Positions 16,393-24,874 of a stretch of 64,000 nt of DNA are shown here, piece by piece (positions within the stretch are counted from its first letter, which is position 1; every line of letters starts with the position of its first letter). Source of the stretch: Pseudomonadota bacterium (GTDB taxonomy: Bacteria > Pseudomonadota > Alphaproteobacteria > Sphingomonadales > Sphingomonadaceae); contig JAEZIO010000040.1 of NCBI GenBank assembly GCA_023436615.1, positions 1-64,000 on the forward strand. Direction: 5' to 3'. The notes under the pieces are model-generated. The model ran no database searches. It was given only the letters and a program-made list of their open reading frames with translations, and was not told the DNA's origin. The translations under genes and the position numbers were made by a program.

Positions 16393-19002
16393 ATGGACGT
16401 CAGAGTGAATGCGGAAGCCCCGCAACCCCCGCAACATGCCGAAATCCGCCGCGAGGACTACCGCCCGCCCAACTGGCTGGTGCCGGAGGTGGAGCTCAAG
16501 TTCACGCTCGGGATCGAGAAGACGCGGGTGCAGGCGAAGCTCCTCGTGCGGCGTAACCTTGATGCCGATAGGCCCGGCGCGCCGCTGCGCCTCAACGGCG
16601 ACGAGATCGAGCCGCTCGGGGTGTGGATCGATGGCACGCGTTCGGACGGCTGGTCGATCGACGCGGGCGACCTCGTCGTCCCCTTGCCTGGGGACGCACA
16701 CGAGATCGGCATCGAGACCGAGCTCAACCCGGCGGCCAACAGCAAGCTGATGGGCCTCTACGCATCGAACGGAATGCTGTGCACGCAATGCGAGTCCGAA
16801 GGTTTCCGTCGCATAACCTTCTTCCCGGACCGGCCGGACGTGCTGAGCAAGTATCGCGTTCGCATGGAAGCCGACAAGAAGCCATTCCCGATACTCCTCA
16901 CAAACGGCAACCCGGTCGCGTCGGGGGAGAATGCCGACGGTAGCCATTGGGCCGAATGGGAAGACCCGTTTCCCAAGCCTTCCTATCTGTTCGCGCTGGT
17001 CGCCGGCGATCTCAAGCCAAAGCGCGACAGCTTCACGACCATGTCCGGCCGGAAGGTCGATCTCGCCATTTGGGTCCGCGAAGCCGACCTGCCGAAGACT
17101 GCGCACGCCATGGCAAGCCTCAAGCAGGCGATGCAATGGGACGAGCAGGTCTACGGCCGGGAGTACGATCTCGACCTGTTCAACATCGTCGCGGTCAGCG
17201 ACTTCAACATGGGCGCGATGGAGAACAAGGGCCTCAACATCTTCAACTCGGCCTACATCCTTGCCGATCCCGAGACCGCGACCGATGTGGATTTCGACAA
17301 TATCGCGCGGGTCGTGGCGCACGAATATTTCCACAACTGGTCGGGCGACCGCGTGACCTGCCGCGACTGGTTTCAGCTCAGCCTCAAGGAAGGCTTCACG
17401 GTCTTTCGCGACCAGAGCTTTTCGGCCGACATCGGAAGCCCCGCGGTCAAGCGGATCGACGATGTCCGCACGCTTCGCGCGATCCAGTTCCAGGAGGATT
17501 CCGGACCGCTCGCGCATCCGGTTCGGCCCGACAGCTATATCGAGATTTCGAACTTCTACACCTCGACCGTCTACAACAAGGGGGCCGAGCTCATCCGGAT
17601 GATGGCGACAGTACTCGGGCCCGAGAAGTTCCGCGCGGGGACGGATCTCTATTTCGACCGACACGATGGCGCAGCGGCCACCTGCGACGATTTCGTGAAA
17701 GCGCTCGAGGACGCGAGCGGCGTCGATCTTACGCATCTCAAGCTGTGGTATTCGCAGGCGGGCACCCCGCACGTCACGGCGCGGCTGGAGCAGGGCGGCG
17801 AAAAGGCCGTGCTGCACCTCGCCCAGACGATCCCGCCGACGCCCGGCCAGCCCGTCAAGAAGCCGATGGCGATCCCGCTCCGAACCGCGCTGATCGGCGA
17901 AACGAGCGGCGCCGAGATCGTCCCGGAGCGGCTGATCGTCCTCGAAGAGAATGAGATGAAGGTCGAGTTCGACAGCATCACCGAGCCGACGCTCCTCTCG
18001 ATCAATCGCGGTTTCTCGGCGCCGGTCGTGATGGATGTGGAGCGAGCGCCGGGCGAGCTCGAGAAGCTGGCCGCGAGCGACACCGATCCCTTCGCGCGAT
18101 ACGAAGCGCTGCAGGAGCTGATGCTGCGCTGGCTGATCGGCGCAGCGAAGGGCGAGCCGCACGATCCCGCACCGATCGTTCGCGCCGTCGGCGACACGTT
18201 GCGCTCGAACGCCCTCGACGCGGCATTCAAGGCGGAGGCGATCCTTCCGCCGACCGACAGCATGATCGGCGACCGGATGGAGACCGTCGATCCCGAGGCG
18301 ATCCATGCGGCTCGCGAGCAGCTTCGAGCCACGCTCGGCCGGGAACTGGCGGGCGAGCTTGCCAATGCGCAGCGGCCGGCGGGTTTCGCCGGCGACGATG
18401 TAGGGCGCGAGGCCAAAGGCGCGCGCCGGCTTCGGACCGTCGCGCTGGGGCTCCTCGCTGCCGGCGATCCGGCAAAGGGCGCGGCGCTCGCCAAGGCCCA
18501 GTTCGACGCCGCCGACAATATGACGGACCGGCAGGGCGCGCTCACCGTGCTTGCCTCGCTCGACGCACCGCAGCGCGAACAGGCGCTGTCGGCCTTCTAC
18601 GACCGCTTCGCCGACGATCCGCTCGTCATCGACAAATGGTTCGCGGTGCAGGCATCGGCGCAGCGCGCCGACACCGTCGAGCAGGTCGAGCGGCTCGCAG
18701 GCCATCCGGACTTCAATCCGGCCAATCCCAATCGCCTGCGCTCCATCGCGGTCGTTTTTGGGATGAACCAGTGGGCCTTCCACCACGCGTCGGGCCGAGG
18801 CTACCGGTTCCTCGCGGACCTCATCCTGAAAGCCGACCGCATCAACCCGCAGGTCGCCGCGCGTCTGGTTCCGCCGTTCGGCCGCTGGCGGCGCTTCGAC
18901 AACAAGCGCCAAGCGCTCATGCGCGCCGAGCTCGAGCGGATCGTTGCGACGCCCGGACTATCGAAGGACGTCTACGAGCAGGTCAGCAAGTCGCTGGCGT
19001 GA
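16393..19002 (+). CDS. pepN: Aminopeptidase N (M1 family)
   Basis: An 869-residue zinc aminopeptidase of the gamma/alphaproteobacterial PepN type. The substrate-binding exopeptidase motif GAMENKGLNIFN lies near residue 273 and the zinc motif HEYFHNW (HExxH) near 309, followed 18 residues on by the third ligand in LKEGFTVFRDQ. The all-helical C-terminal domain covers the last ~350 residues. It trims N-terminal residues from peptides in the cytosol. Length is normal. The start ATG is 9 bp after the EamA stop. Confidence 0.95.
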   Translation: MDVRVNAEAPQPPQHAEIRREDYRPPNWLVPEVELKFTLGIEKTRVQAKLLVRRNLDADRPGAPLRLNGDEIEPLGVWIDGTRSDGWSIDAGDLVVPLPGDAHEIGIETELNPAANSKLMGLYASNGMLCTQCESEGFRRITFFPDRPDVLSKYRVRMEADKKPFPILLTNGNPVASGENADGSHWAEWEDPFPKPSYLFALVAGDLKPKRDSFTTMSGRKVDLAIWVREADLPKTAHAMASLKQAMQWDEQVYGREYDLDLFNIVAVSDFNMGAMENKGLNIFNSAYILADPETATDVDFDNIARVVAHEYFHNWSGDRVTCRDWFQLSLKEGFTVFRDQSFSADIGSPAVKRIDDVRTLRAIQFQEDSGPLAHPVRPDSYIEISNFYTSTVYNKGAELIRMMATVLGPEKFRAGTDLYFDRHDGAAATCDDFVKALEDASGVDLTHLKLWYSQAGTPHVTARLEQGGEKAVLHLAQTIPPTPGQPVKKPMAIPLRTALIGETSGAEIVPERLIVLEENEMKVEFDSITEPTLLSINRGFSAPVVMDVERAPGELEKLAASDTDPFARYEALQELMLRWLIGAAKGEPHDPAPIVRAVGDTLRSNALDAAFKAEAILPPTDSMIGDRMETVDPEAIHAAREQLRATLGRELAGELANAQRPAGFAGDDVGREAKGARRLRTVALGLLAAGDPAKGAALAKAQFDAADNMTDRQGALTVLASLDAPQREQALSAFYDRFADDPLVIDKWFAVQASAQRADTVEQVERLAGHPDFNPANPNRLRSIAVVFGMNQWAFHHASGRGYRFLADLILKADRINPQVAARLVPPFGRWRRFDNKRQALMRAELERIVATPGLSKDVYEQVSKSLA

Positions 19003-19029
19003 ATGTCTGTTGGGTGGAAAGCGGACATT
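19002..19029. repeat. Short palindromic repeat after pepN
   Basis: AATGTC (19002-19007) and GACATT (19024-19029) form the ends of a 28-bp imperfect palindrome with core GGGTGGAAAGC, overlapping the last base of the pepN stop. A diverged copy with GGGTCGAAAGC lies at 19414-19439. The pair encloses a small lipoprotein gene. Confidence 0.5.
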
Positions 19030-19049
19030 AGCTTGTTTACGTTCGCTTA

Positions 19050-19406
19050 GTGCGGCGCCGACTAATTTTTGCGGGTTTAACCATCATCGCCGCAGTAACC
19101 GGCTGTACAGGACCGACTCACGATCGCGCGACTTTGGCTGCCATCAAGGGCGAGGCCGTGGCCCTGATGCAATCTCACCCAACGAAGATGCCAAATCCGC
19201 TTCCGAAGGATGAATGGCCGCGAACGATTGCCAGTCTCCAACCTGAGTTTGTGAGCGTCGATCAGGAGGGCGTGGATATCATAATAAGGCCCTACTTTGA
19301 TGGGGGCTACGGATACTATGTGCTCAGGAAAGGTCAGCATTTGCCGGGTCCGCGGCAACGGTACTCCCGCCTCGCTAATGGCATTTACTGGTATCGCCCG
19401 TACTGA
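19050..19406 (+). CDS. Small putative lipoprotein, 118 residues
   Basis: A 118-residue protein starting at GTG 19050. The N-terminus MRRRLIFAGLTIIAAVTGC is a lipoprotein signal with Cys19 as the lipidation site. The mature part is aromatic-rich, especially the end RYSRLANGIYWYRPY. The codon use is visibly less GC-biased than neighbours. I do not recognise the family. It sits alone between two copies of a short palindromic repeat, which may mean it moved as a small unit. Confidence 0.6.
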   Translation: MRRRLIFAGLTIIAAVTGCTGPTHDRATLAAIKGEAVALMQSHPTKMPNPLPKDEWPRTIASLQPEFVSVDQEGVDIIIRPYFDGGYGYYVLRKGQHLPGPRQRYSRLANGIYWYRPY

Positions 19407-19413
19407 GGCGCAT

Positions 19414-19439
19414 CGTCCGCAATGGGTCGAAAGCTGACG
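19414..19439. repeat. Second copy of the palindromic repeat
   Basis: An imperfect inverted repeat CGTCCGC...GCTGACG around GGGTCGAAAGC, related to the element at 19002-19029. It lies between the convergent ends of the small lipoprotein and the Mla auxiliary lipoprotein and may act as a terminator. Confidence 0.45.
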
Positions 19440-20042
19440 CTATCCGCCGATCCACTGCGCGACCTGCATCGCGACTTGGTTCGCTGCCTGGTTCAGCACT
19501 GGCCCAACGCTGGCGGCGGTGCCGTCGGACGGCAAAGCTGCCTCGAAACGCCGCGTTTCGACATGGGTACCGCCCTGGGTGGCGAGCGAGCCATCATATT
19601 GGACGACGACCGTGCCGCGCTGGGCGTCATAGCCGAAGCGGTTGAGCTGGCCGGTAACGACGAGGCCGGGATCGAGTACCGCCTGCTTCGGATCGAGAAC
19701 CACGCGATTGGTAGTCCTCCGGATCGTCTCCTCGACGAGGCTCTGGAACAGCTTGTCGGGCGTGTCGACCCACTGAAGGTCGGTCACATATTGGACGACG
19801 TACGGATTGACCTGCACCGGAACCCGGACAGTTCGCAGCTCCTTCGGGATGACCGGCGTGCTGATCGTCACGGTCTGCCCGACCGCAGCTGAGCGTACCG
19901 CCGGCGCTGGCGGCGCTTCGGATGTCAGCGTGTAGAGGAGCTTCGGAGCCTTGCCGCCTCCGCCGAGCAGCCCGCCCAGCGAGCAGCCGGAGAGCGCCGC
20001 TGCAAGTGCCACTGCCGTGGCGGTACGCACGAAGGGTCTCAT
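19440..20042 (-). CDS. ABC-type transport auxiliary lipoprotein
   Basis: A 200-residue lipoprotein of the PqiC/ABC_trans_aux type found with MlaD-family transporters. The signal MRPFVRTATAVALAAALSGC ends in lipobox LSG-C20. The mature part has the family's YTL start, the segment RVPVQVNPYVVQYVTDLQWVD and the C-terminal LVVTGQLNRFGYDA. It probably sits in the outer membrane and receives lipid from the MlaD ring. It overlaps mlaD by 4 bp as the last gene of the operon. Confidence 0.88.
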   Translation of the reverse strand: MRPFVRTATAVALAAALSGCSLGGLLGGGGKAPKLLYTLTSEAPPAPAVRSAAVGQTVTISTPVIPKELRTVRVPVQVNPYVVQYVTDLQWVDTPDKLFQSLVEETIRRTTNRVVLDPKQAVLDPGLVVTGQLNRFGYDAQRGTVVVQYDGSLATQGGTHVETRRFEAALPSDGTAASVGPVLNQAANQVAMQVAQWIGG

Positions 20043-20992
20043 TTCTTCTTCCCCGGTTTGTAGTCGGGCAGCTTCTCGGGTCCGAGGGCGCCGCCAATGC
20101 CGCCCTGCTCGACGCGCTCAGATACGCTCTGAAGCGATTGGCTCAATTCGCGGAGGTCGCGCACCAGCCGGTTGAGCTCCGGCAGTGTGGACTTGCTGAA
20201 ATTCTGGACCCCCGGGCGCGCGTCTCCGATCATCGCATCGAGATTCTGCGCCGCCGACTGGACCTGCGCGATCGCTTTTCGAAGGTCCTGCGCCGCGGGA
20301 CGCCCCTCTTCGGTGACTAGGCGATTGGTGTTGTCGGACAGCGCGGCGATATTGTTCGCGGCGATCCCGGCATTGCGCGACGCGATTCGGATTTCTGCGA
20401 TCGTCCGGCGCATGTCGGGCGATGCCATGCGCAGCTCCCGCGTCGTGACATCGACATTCTCGAGAATGTCGGAGATCGCATTCTGATTCTTGTCGCTCAG
20501 CAGCTCGGTCAGGCGCTCGGTGAGCCGCTGGATTCGCTCCATCAGCTCCGGAGCGCTGTTGAGCAGGGCGCCGAGGCCGCTCGTGCTTGACGGGATGACC
20601 GGGCAGCCCTGCGGTCCCGCCTGCGTGATCGCGCCGGCTCCGCGGGTGGCGCCCGTCAACTGGATTTCGCTGACGCCGGTGAAACCGACGCCGTGGATTT
20701 CGGCGGTGGTGCCCTGAAGGATCGGCGTGTCGCGCTCGACTTCGATCCGCACCCAGATGAATTCCGGCCGTTCGGGAAGCAGCGAGATCTTCTGGATTTG
20801 CCCGACGGGGACGCCCGAGAAGGTGACGTTGGAGCCCTTGTTGAGACCGCCCACGCCCTGCGAGAAGTAGATGTCGTAGCACTTGGTCTCCCGGTTGGAG
20901 AGACCGGCCAGCCACACGGTGAACACCAGCAGTCCGGCGAGCATCGCCAGAGTGACCGCACCCACAAGGACGTAATTCGACCGCGTTTCCAT
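20039..20992 (-). CDS. mlaD: MlaD-family lipid-binding protein of ABC transporter
   Basis: A 317-residue periplasmic protein anchored by one N-terminal helix (residues ~8-29, VGAVTLAMLAGLLVFTVWLA). The MCE domain follows (YDIYFSQGVGGLNKGSNVTF to about residue 115). The rest is a long helical region containing SIQ/heptad-like runs that could form a channel between membranes. The last residues are Lys-rich. It overlaps the ATPase gene by one base. It would ferry phospholipid between the inner membrane permease and the outer membrane lipoprotein. It is longer than E. coli MlaD because of the helical C-terminus. Confidence 0.9.
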   Translation of the reverse strand: METRSNYVLVGAVTLAMLAGLLVFTVWLAGLSNRETKCYDIYFSQGVGGLNKGSNVTFSGVPVGQIQKISLLPERPEFIWVRIEVERDTPILQGTTAEIHGVGFTGVSEIQLTGATRGAGAITQAGPQGCPVIPSSTSGLGALLNSAPELMERIQRLTERLTELLSDKNQNAISDILENVDVTTRELRMASPDMRRTIAEIRIASRNAGIAANNIAALSDNTNRLVTEEGRPAAQDLRKAIAQVQSAAQNLDAMIGDARPGVQNFSKSTLPELNRLVRDLRELSQSLQSVSERVEQGGIGGALGPEKLPDYKPGKKK

Positions 20993-21792
20993 CAGGCGTC
21001 GACCTTTTCTTCAGCCGTGTCCGCCGCGGCACGTCCACGCGGCCCGTTAAAATATTCCTGAATCCAGGGGTGGTCCAAAGCCAATAATTCCGGAATCGTT
21101 CCGACCGCCACCACTTTCTTGTCGGCAAGCACGGCGACGCGGTCGCAAATGGCGTAGAGCGTGTCGAGGTCGTGCGTGATCAGGAAGACCGTGAGGCCGA
21201 GCTTCTTCTGAAGCGACAGAATAAGCTCGTCGAAGCCTGCAGCCGCGATCGGGTCGAGCCCCGCTGTCGGCTCGTCCAGGAACAGGAGCTCGGGGTCGAG
21301 TGCCAAGGCCCGAGCGAGGCCGGCGCGCTTGATCATGCCGCCCGACAGCTCGGACGGATATTTTGGGCCTGCGTCAGCAGGAAGTCCGCTCATCGCGATC
21401 TTGTAGGACGCGATCTCGTCCATCAGCTTCTGATCGATGAACGGGAAATATTCGCGGATCGGGACCTCGACATTTTCGGCCACCGTCAGCGTCGAAAACA
21501 GCGCACCGTTCTGGAACAGGATGCCCCAGCGGCGGCGGATGTTCTTCGCTTCGTCCTCGTCACGATCGATCATGTTCTCGCCGAGCACCTCGACCTCGCC
21601 GTCGTCGGGCCGCTGGAGACCGATGATCGAGCGCATCATCACCGACTTGCCGGTGCCCGATCCGCCGACCACGCCGAGGATCTCGCCACGGCAGACGGTG
21701 AGGTCGAGGTCTTCGTGGATCACCGCCTCGCCGAAGCTGTTGCGCAGCCCCCGGATGGTGATGATCGGATCGCAATTCTTCGGCTCGGTCAT
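20992..21792 (-). CDS. mlaF: MlaF-type lipid ABC transporter ATPase
   Basis: A 266-residue ABC ATPase. Walker A is GGSGTGKS near residue 45, the signature is LSGGMIKRAGLARAL, and Walker B is LLFLDEPTAGLDP with the switch His in LITHDLDTL. These match MlaF. The ATG at 21792 overlaps the mlaE stop as ATGA; another ATG at 21798 in frame would add two residues. It powers the MlaE/MlaD complex at the inner membrane. Confidence 0.92.
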   Translation of the reverse strand: MTEPKNCDPIITIRGLRNSFGEAVIHEDLDLTVCRGEILGVVGGSGTGKSVMMRSIIGLQRPDDGEVEVLGENMIDRDEDEAKNIRRRWGILFQNGALFSTLTVAENVEVPIREYFPFIDQKLMDEIASYKIAMSGLPADAGPKYPSELSGGMIKRAGLARALALDPELLFLDEPTAGLDPIAAAGFDELILSLQKKLGLTVFLITHDLDTLYAICDRVAVLADKKVVAVGTIPELLALDHPWIQEYFNGPRGRAAADTAEEKVDA

Positions 21793-22889
21793 CGCCATCC
21801 GATCGAGCTGAAGAAAACGGCGAAGACCGCATCGAGCACGATCACGAGGAAGATCGACTGGACCACCGCGGTCGTAGTGCGCTGCCCAACCTCCTCGGAA
21901 TTGCTTTCGACGAGCATGCCCTGGAAGCAGCCGGCAAGCGCGATGATGAAGCCGAAGACCGGCGCTTTGATCAGCCCGATCCAAAGATCGGTGAGCGGAG
22001 TCACCTCCTGCAGCCGCTGAATGTAGGTCAGCGGCGGGATGCCCAACGACAGCCAGACGAAGATGCCGCCGCCAAGCAGCGACATCAGCATGGCCCAGAA
22101 CGCCAGCAGCGGCATCATGATGACCGATGCGATCAGCCGCGGGATGACGAGCGCCTCGACCGGTGACACGCCGATGGTGCGCATCGCGTCGATTTCCTCG
22201 GTGATCTTCATCGTCCCTAGCTGAGCGGCGAACGCGGAGCCCGAGCGGCCGGCCACCATGATCGCGGTCATCAACGTGCCGAGCTCGCGCACCGTAATTC
22301 GGCCGATGAGATTGATCGTGTAGATTTCGGCCCCGAACTGCTCGAGCTGCACCGACCCCTGCTGCGCGATCACGATTCCGATAAGGAAGCTCATCAGGCC
22401 GATGATTCCCAGCGCGCGAACGCCGACGACGTCGAACCGCTGAACCACGGCGTTGACGCGGAACCGCTTCGGCCGTCGGATAAGGTTGGCGAACCCAATC
22501 AACGTCGCACCGAAGAAGCCGAGCAGGCCGAGCAGCGTAACTCCGACGTCCGCCATCCATTCGCCGAGCTCGCGAAGAACTCGGACGAAACCGCCTCGCT
22601 CCTCGGGATGGACCTTCACCGGCTTGTCGGATTCGGCCACCTGCTCGAGCAGGCTCTTCGCTTCGGGACTGGCGCCGACGACCTTGGCCTTGCGGTCCCG
22701 AACGGTCCGGTAGACGAGCCAGGCACCCACCGTGTCCATGCGCGTGACTTCGCTGAGGTCTATCGTCAGCGGATCGGGTTCGGCGGCGATTTCACGGGCT
22801 GTGCTTCCGGCGCGCGCGATGGTGATCGCGCCCGCCATTCGGTAGGTCGCGCCGTCGTCTCCGGCTCCGTCTCCGTGATCCCCGTTCAT
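21789..22889 (-). CDS. mlaE: MlaE-type lipid permease with N-terminal STAS domain
   Basis: About 366 residues. Residues ~15-100 resemble a STAS domain (IDLSEVTRMDTVGAWLVYRTV), the role usually played by the separate protein MlaB. From ~residue 115 the MlaE permease begins, with five to six hydrophobic helices and the conserved GRSGSAFAAQLGTMKITEEID loop and ALVIPRLIA. The ATG at 22889 was chosen; a TTG at 22940 in frame has a good AAAGGGG ribosome site and would add 17 residues. First gene of the operon mlaE-mlaF-mlaD-lipoprotein. Confidence 0.9.
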   Translation of the reverse strand: MNGDHGDGAGDDGATYRMAGAITIARAGSTAREIAAEPDPLTIDLSEVTRMDTVGAWLVYRTVRDRKAKVVGASPEAKSLLEQVAESDKPVKVHPEERGGFVRVLRELGEWMADVGVTLLGLLGFFGATLIGFANLIRRPKRFRVNAVVQRFDVVGVRALGIIGLMSFLIGIVIAQQGSVQLEQFGAEIYTINLIGRITVRELGTLMTAIMVAGRSGSAFAAQLGTMKITEEIDAMRTIGVSPVEALVIPRLIASVIMMPLLAFWAMLMSLLGGGIFVWLSLGIPPLTYIQRLQEVTPLTDLWIGLIKAPVFGFIIALAGCFQGMLVESNSEEVGQRTTTAVVQSIFLVIVLDAVFAVFFSSIGWR

Positions 22890-22985
22890 ATGCGGCCGCA
22901 AACTGCGCGAAATCCGCTGTGGCAGCAAGAGAATCGGCAAGGCGGCCCCTTTGACGGATTCTCGCCGACCCGTAAGACACGCCCG

Positions 22986-24104
22986 ATGGACCCCGCGAGC
23001 CGCCCCGTATTCGTTCCGGTCGGAAGCAACCGAACCCGCGTTTTCGGTCTGGCGGCGGACGAGCGCGCGTCGCGGCTGGCCCGGAATGCGGGTTTCGAGT
23101 GCGCGGACGCTCCGCAGCCCGGCCGCGGCGCGATTCTCGCCAATTTGGCATTCGCGTGGGACCCGGCGTGGCTCCGTGTGATCGCCAATCGGCCCGGGGC
23201 CGTGCTCGTTTCAGGCGGGGAGCCGGTGCTCGCGCACGTCGCTCCCGATCGTCCATCAGCGGCAGTCGAGCAGGCGATGCTCGGCTCCGGCGACTCGCTC
23301 GACGAGCTGGAGCTTGTCGACGCCGAGAGCGCCGAGGTCGGCTATGACGAGCTTCGCAAGCGCGAGCGGCCGTTCGTGCTCCCGTTGGACACCGAAAACG
23401 TCGAGACGGTCGAGCGCGCCGCTTACGACGCATCCTACAAAGGCGTGACCGACGCGTTGACGCTCTACCTCTGGCGGAAGCCCGCTTTCTATCTGACCCG
23501 CTGGGCCGCCGAGGCCGGCCTGTCGCCCAACGCGATCACCGCCGTCGGGGCGGTGCTATGCGTCATGGCTTTCTTCTATTTCTGGTTCGGTAATTACTGG
23601 CTCGGCGTCGCCGCCGGCTTCATCTTCATGGTGCTCGACACGGTCGACGGGAAGCTCGCGCGGTGCACGGGCGCCTCCTCCAAATGGGGGGAGGTGTTCG
23701 ATCATGGAATCGACCTCATCCATCCGCCGTTCTGGTGGTGGGCCTGGGCGCATGGCCTTGCCGCTTACGGGACTCCGCTGGAGCCGGTCTATGCGACGAT
23801 GCTGCTGGCGGCGATCGTCATCGGCTATGTCGCCCAGCGCGTGATCGAAGGACTCTTCATCGCGCGCTTCAAGATGCACATCCACGTCTGGCGGCCGGTC
23901 GACAGCCGATTCCGGCTGATCACCGCGCGCCGCAATCCCAACATGGTGATCCTGGTCGCGGCCCTCCTCGCCGGGCGGCCAGACGTTGGCCTGGAGCTCG
24001 TGGGTCTCTGGACTATCCTGTCGCTGATCTTCCACGTCGTCCGGCTGGCGCAGGCCGAGATGCGCGCCTGGCGGGGCGAGCCCGTGGTGTCGTGGCTGGC
24101 ATGA
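22986..24104 (+). CDS. CDP-alcohol phosphatidyltransferase with unusual N-terminal domain
   Basis: A 372-residue membrane enzyme. The catalytic CDP-OH-P motif DGx2ARx8Gx3Dx3D is seen in DTVDGKLARCTG...GEVFDHGID near residues 217-245, within a domain of about six hydrophobic helices (residues ~175-365). The first ~150 residues are soluble and unlike ordinary phosphatidyltransferases; they could be a degenerate nucleotidyltransferase-like domain, as in inositol-phosphate enzymes where the two are fused. It transfers a phospho-alcohol from a CDP carrier. It overlaps the next gene by 4 bp and is divergent from mlaE. Confidence 0.85.
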   Translation: MDPASRPVFVPVGSNRTRVFGLAADERASRLARNAGFECADAPQPGRGAILANLAFAWDPAWLRVIANRPGAVLVSGGEPVLAHVAPDRPSAAVEQAMLGSGDSLDELELVDAESAEVGYDELRKRERPFVLPLDTENVETVERAAYDASYKGVTDALTLYLWRKPAFYLTRWAAEAGLSPNAITAVGAVLCVMAFFYFWFGNYWLGVAAGFIFMVLDTVDGKLARCTGASSKWGEVFDHGIDLIHPPFWWWAWAHGLAAYGTPLEPVYATMLLAAIVIGYVAQRVIEGLFIARFKMHIHVWRPVDSRFRLITARRNPNMVILVAALLAGRPDVGLELVGLWTILSLIFHVVRLAQAEMRAWRGEPVVSWLA

Positions 24105-24874
24105 GCGCGATGACGGCCATCGTGCTGGCGGGGTCGCGACCGGGCAGCGATCCGCTCGCCGCCGCCTTCGGCACGGACCTCAAGGCGCTGGTGCCGATCG
24201 GCGGCAAGCCGATGGTACGCTGGCCCGTCGAGGCCCTGCTTCGATGCGACCGCTTCTCTTGCGTTCGCGTGCTCGCGCAGGAACCGGAGCGGATCGCCGC
24301 GGCATTGCCTGCGCATCCGAAGCTCAACGTTGATCAGTCTCGATCAACGATCGCTGCGACGCTCGAGAGGCTATGTTTCGATGCAGCCGTCGAATGGCCG
24401 CTCGTCGTGACGACCGCGGACCACGTGCTGCTGGACGCGGGAATGATCGACGAGTTCTGCGATCTCGCCGAGATGGCCGACATCGCGATCGGCGTGGTCG
24501 AGCGTGACAATCTGATGGCGCGGCTTCCGAGCTCGCAGCGTACCTGGATCCGATTTCGTTCGGGCGCGTACAGCGGCGCCAACCTGTTCCTTCTGCGGGG
24601 CAACAAGGTGCTGCCCGCGCTCGAGCTCTGGCGTTCGGTCGAGCAGGACCGCAAGAAGGCATGGTCGCTTCTGTGGGCGCTGGGCCCCCTCGTTTTCCTC
24701 GCCGCGGCACTTCGGCTGCGCACGATCCACGAAACCCTGGACCGCATCGGCGAGAAGATCGGCGCCAGGGTGGAAGCCGTCGATCTGTCCGACCCGCTCG
24801 CGGCCGTGGATGTCGACAAGCTCTCCGACCACGACCTGGTCGAGAAGCTGCTCGTGGAGCGCGGCGATGTCTGA
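24101..24874 (+). CDS. MobA-like NTP transferase
   Basis: A 257-residue nucleotidyltransferase. The N-terminal AIVLAGSRPGSDPLAAAFGT followed by KALVPIGGKPMVRW is the NTP-binding loop plus Lys of sugar/alcohol-phosphate nucleotidyltransferases; the metal-binding Asp is in VVTTADHVLL. Between a CDP-alcohol transferase and a HAD phosphatase it most likely makes the activated CDP-alcohol (for example CDP-inositol or CDP-glycerol). The compound is inferred from context, not seen. It shares ATGA overlaps on the 5' side and an 8-bp overlap with the next gene. Confidence 0.8.
   Translation: MSAMTAIVLAGSRPGSDPLAAAFGTDLKALVPIGGKPMVRWPVEALLRCDRFSCVRVLAQEPERIAAALPAHPKLNVDQSRSTIAATLERLCFDAAVEWPLVVTTADHVLLDAGMIDEFCDLAEMADIAIGVVERDNLMARLPSSQRTWIRFRSGAYSGANLFLLRGNKVLPALELWRSVEQDRKKAWSLLWALGPLVFLAAALRLRTIHETLDRIGEKIGARVEAVDLSDPLAAVDVDKLSDHDLVEKLLVERGDV

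Noticed and set aside
16078..18912. A 944-codon open frame antisense to pepN
   Set aside because: It lacks any recognisable motif, is Arg/Ala-rich, and lies opposite a complete aminopeptidase N with all active-site motifs; high GC content makes such shadow frames common.
19050..19439. Small lipoprotein with flanking repeats considered as an insertion sequence
   Set aside because: There is no transposase and no target-site duplication; the repeats are short palindromes, not IS ends.
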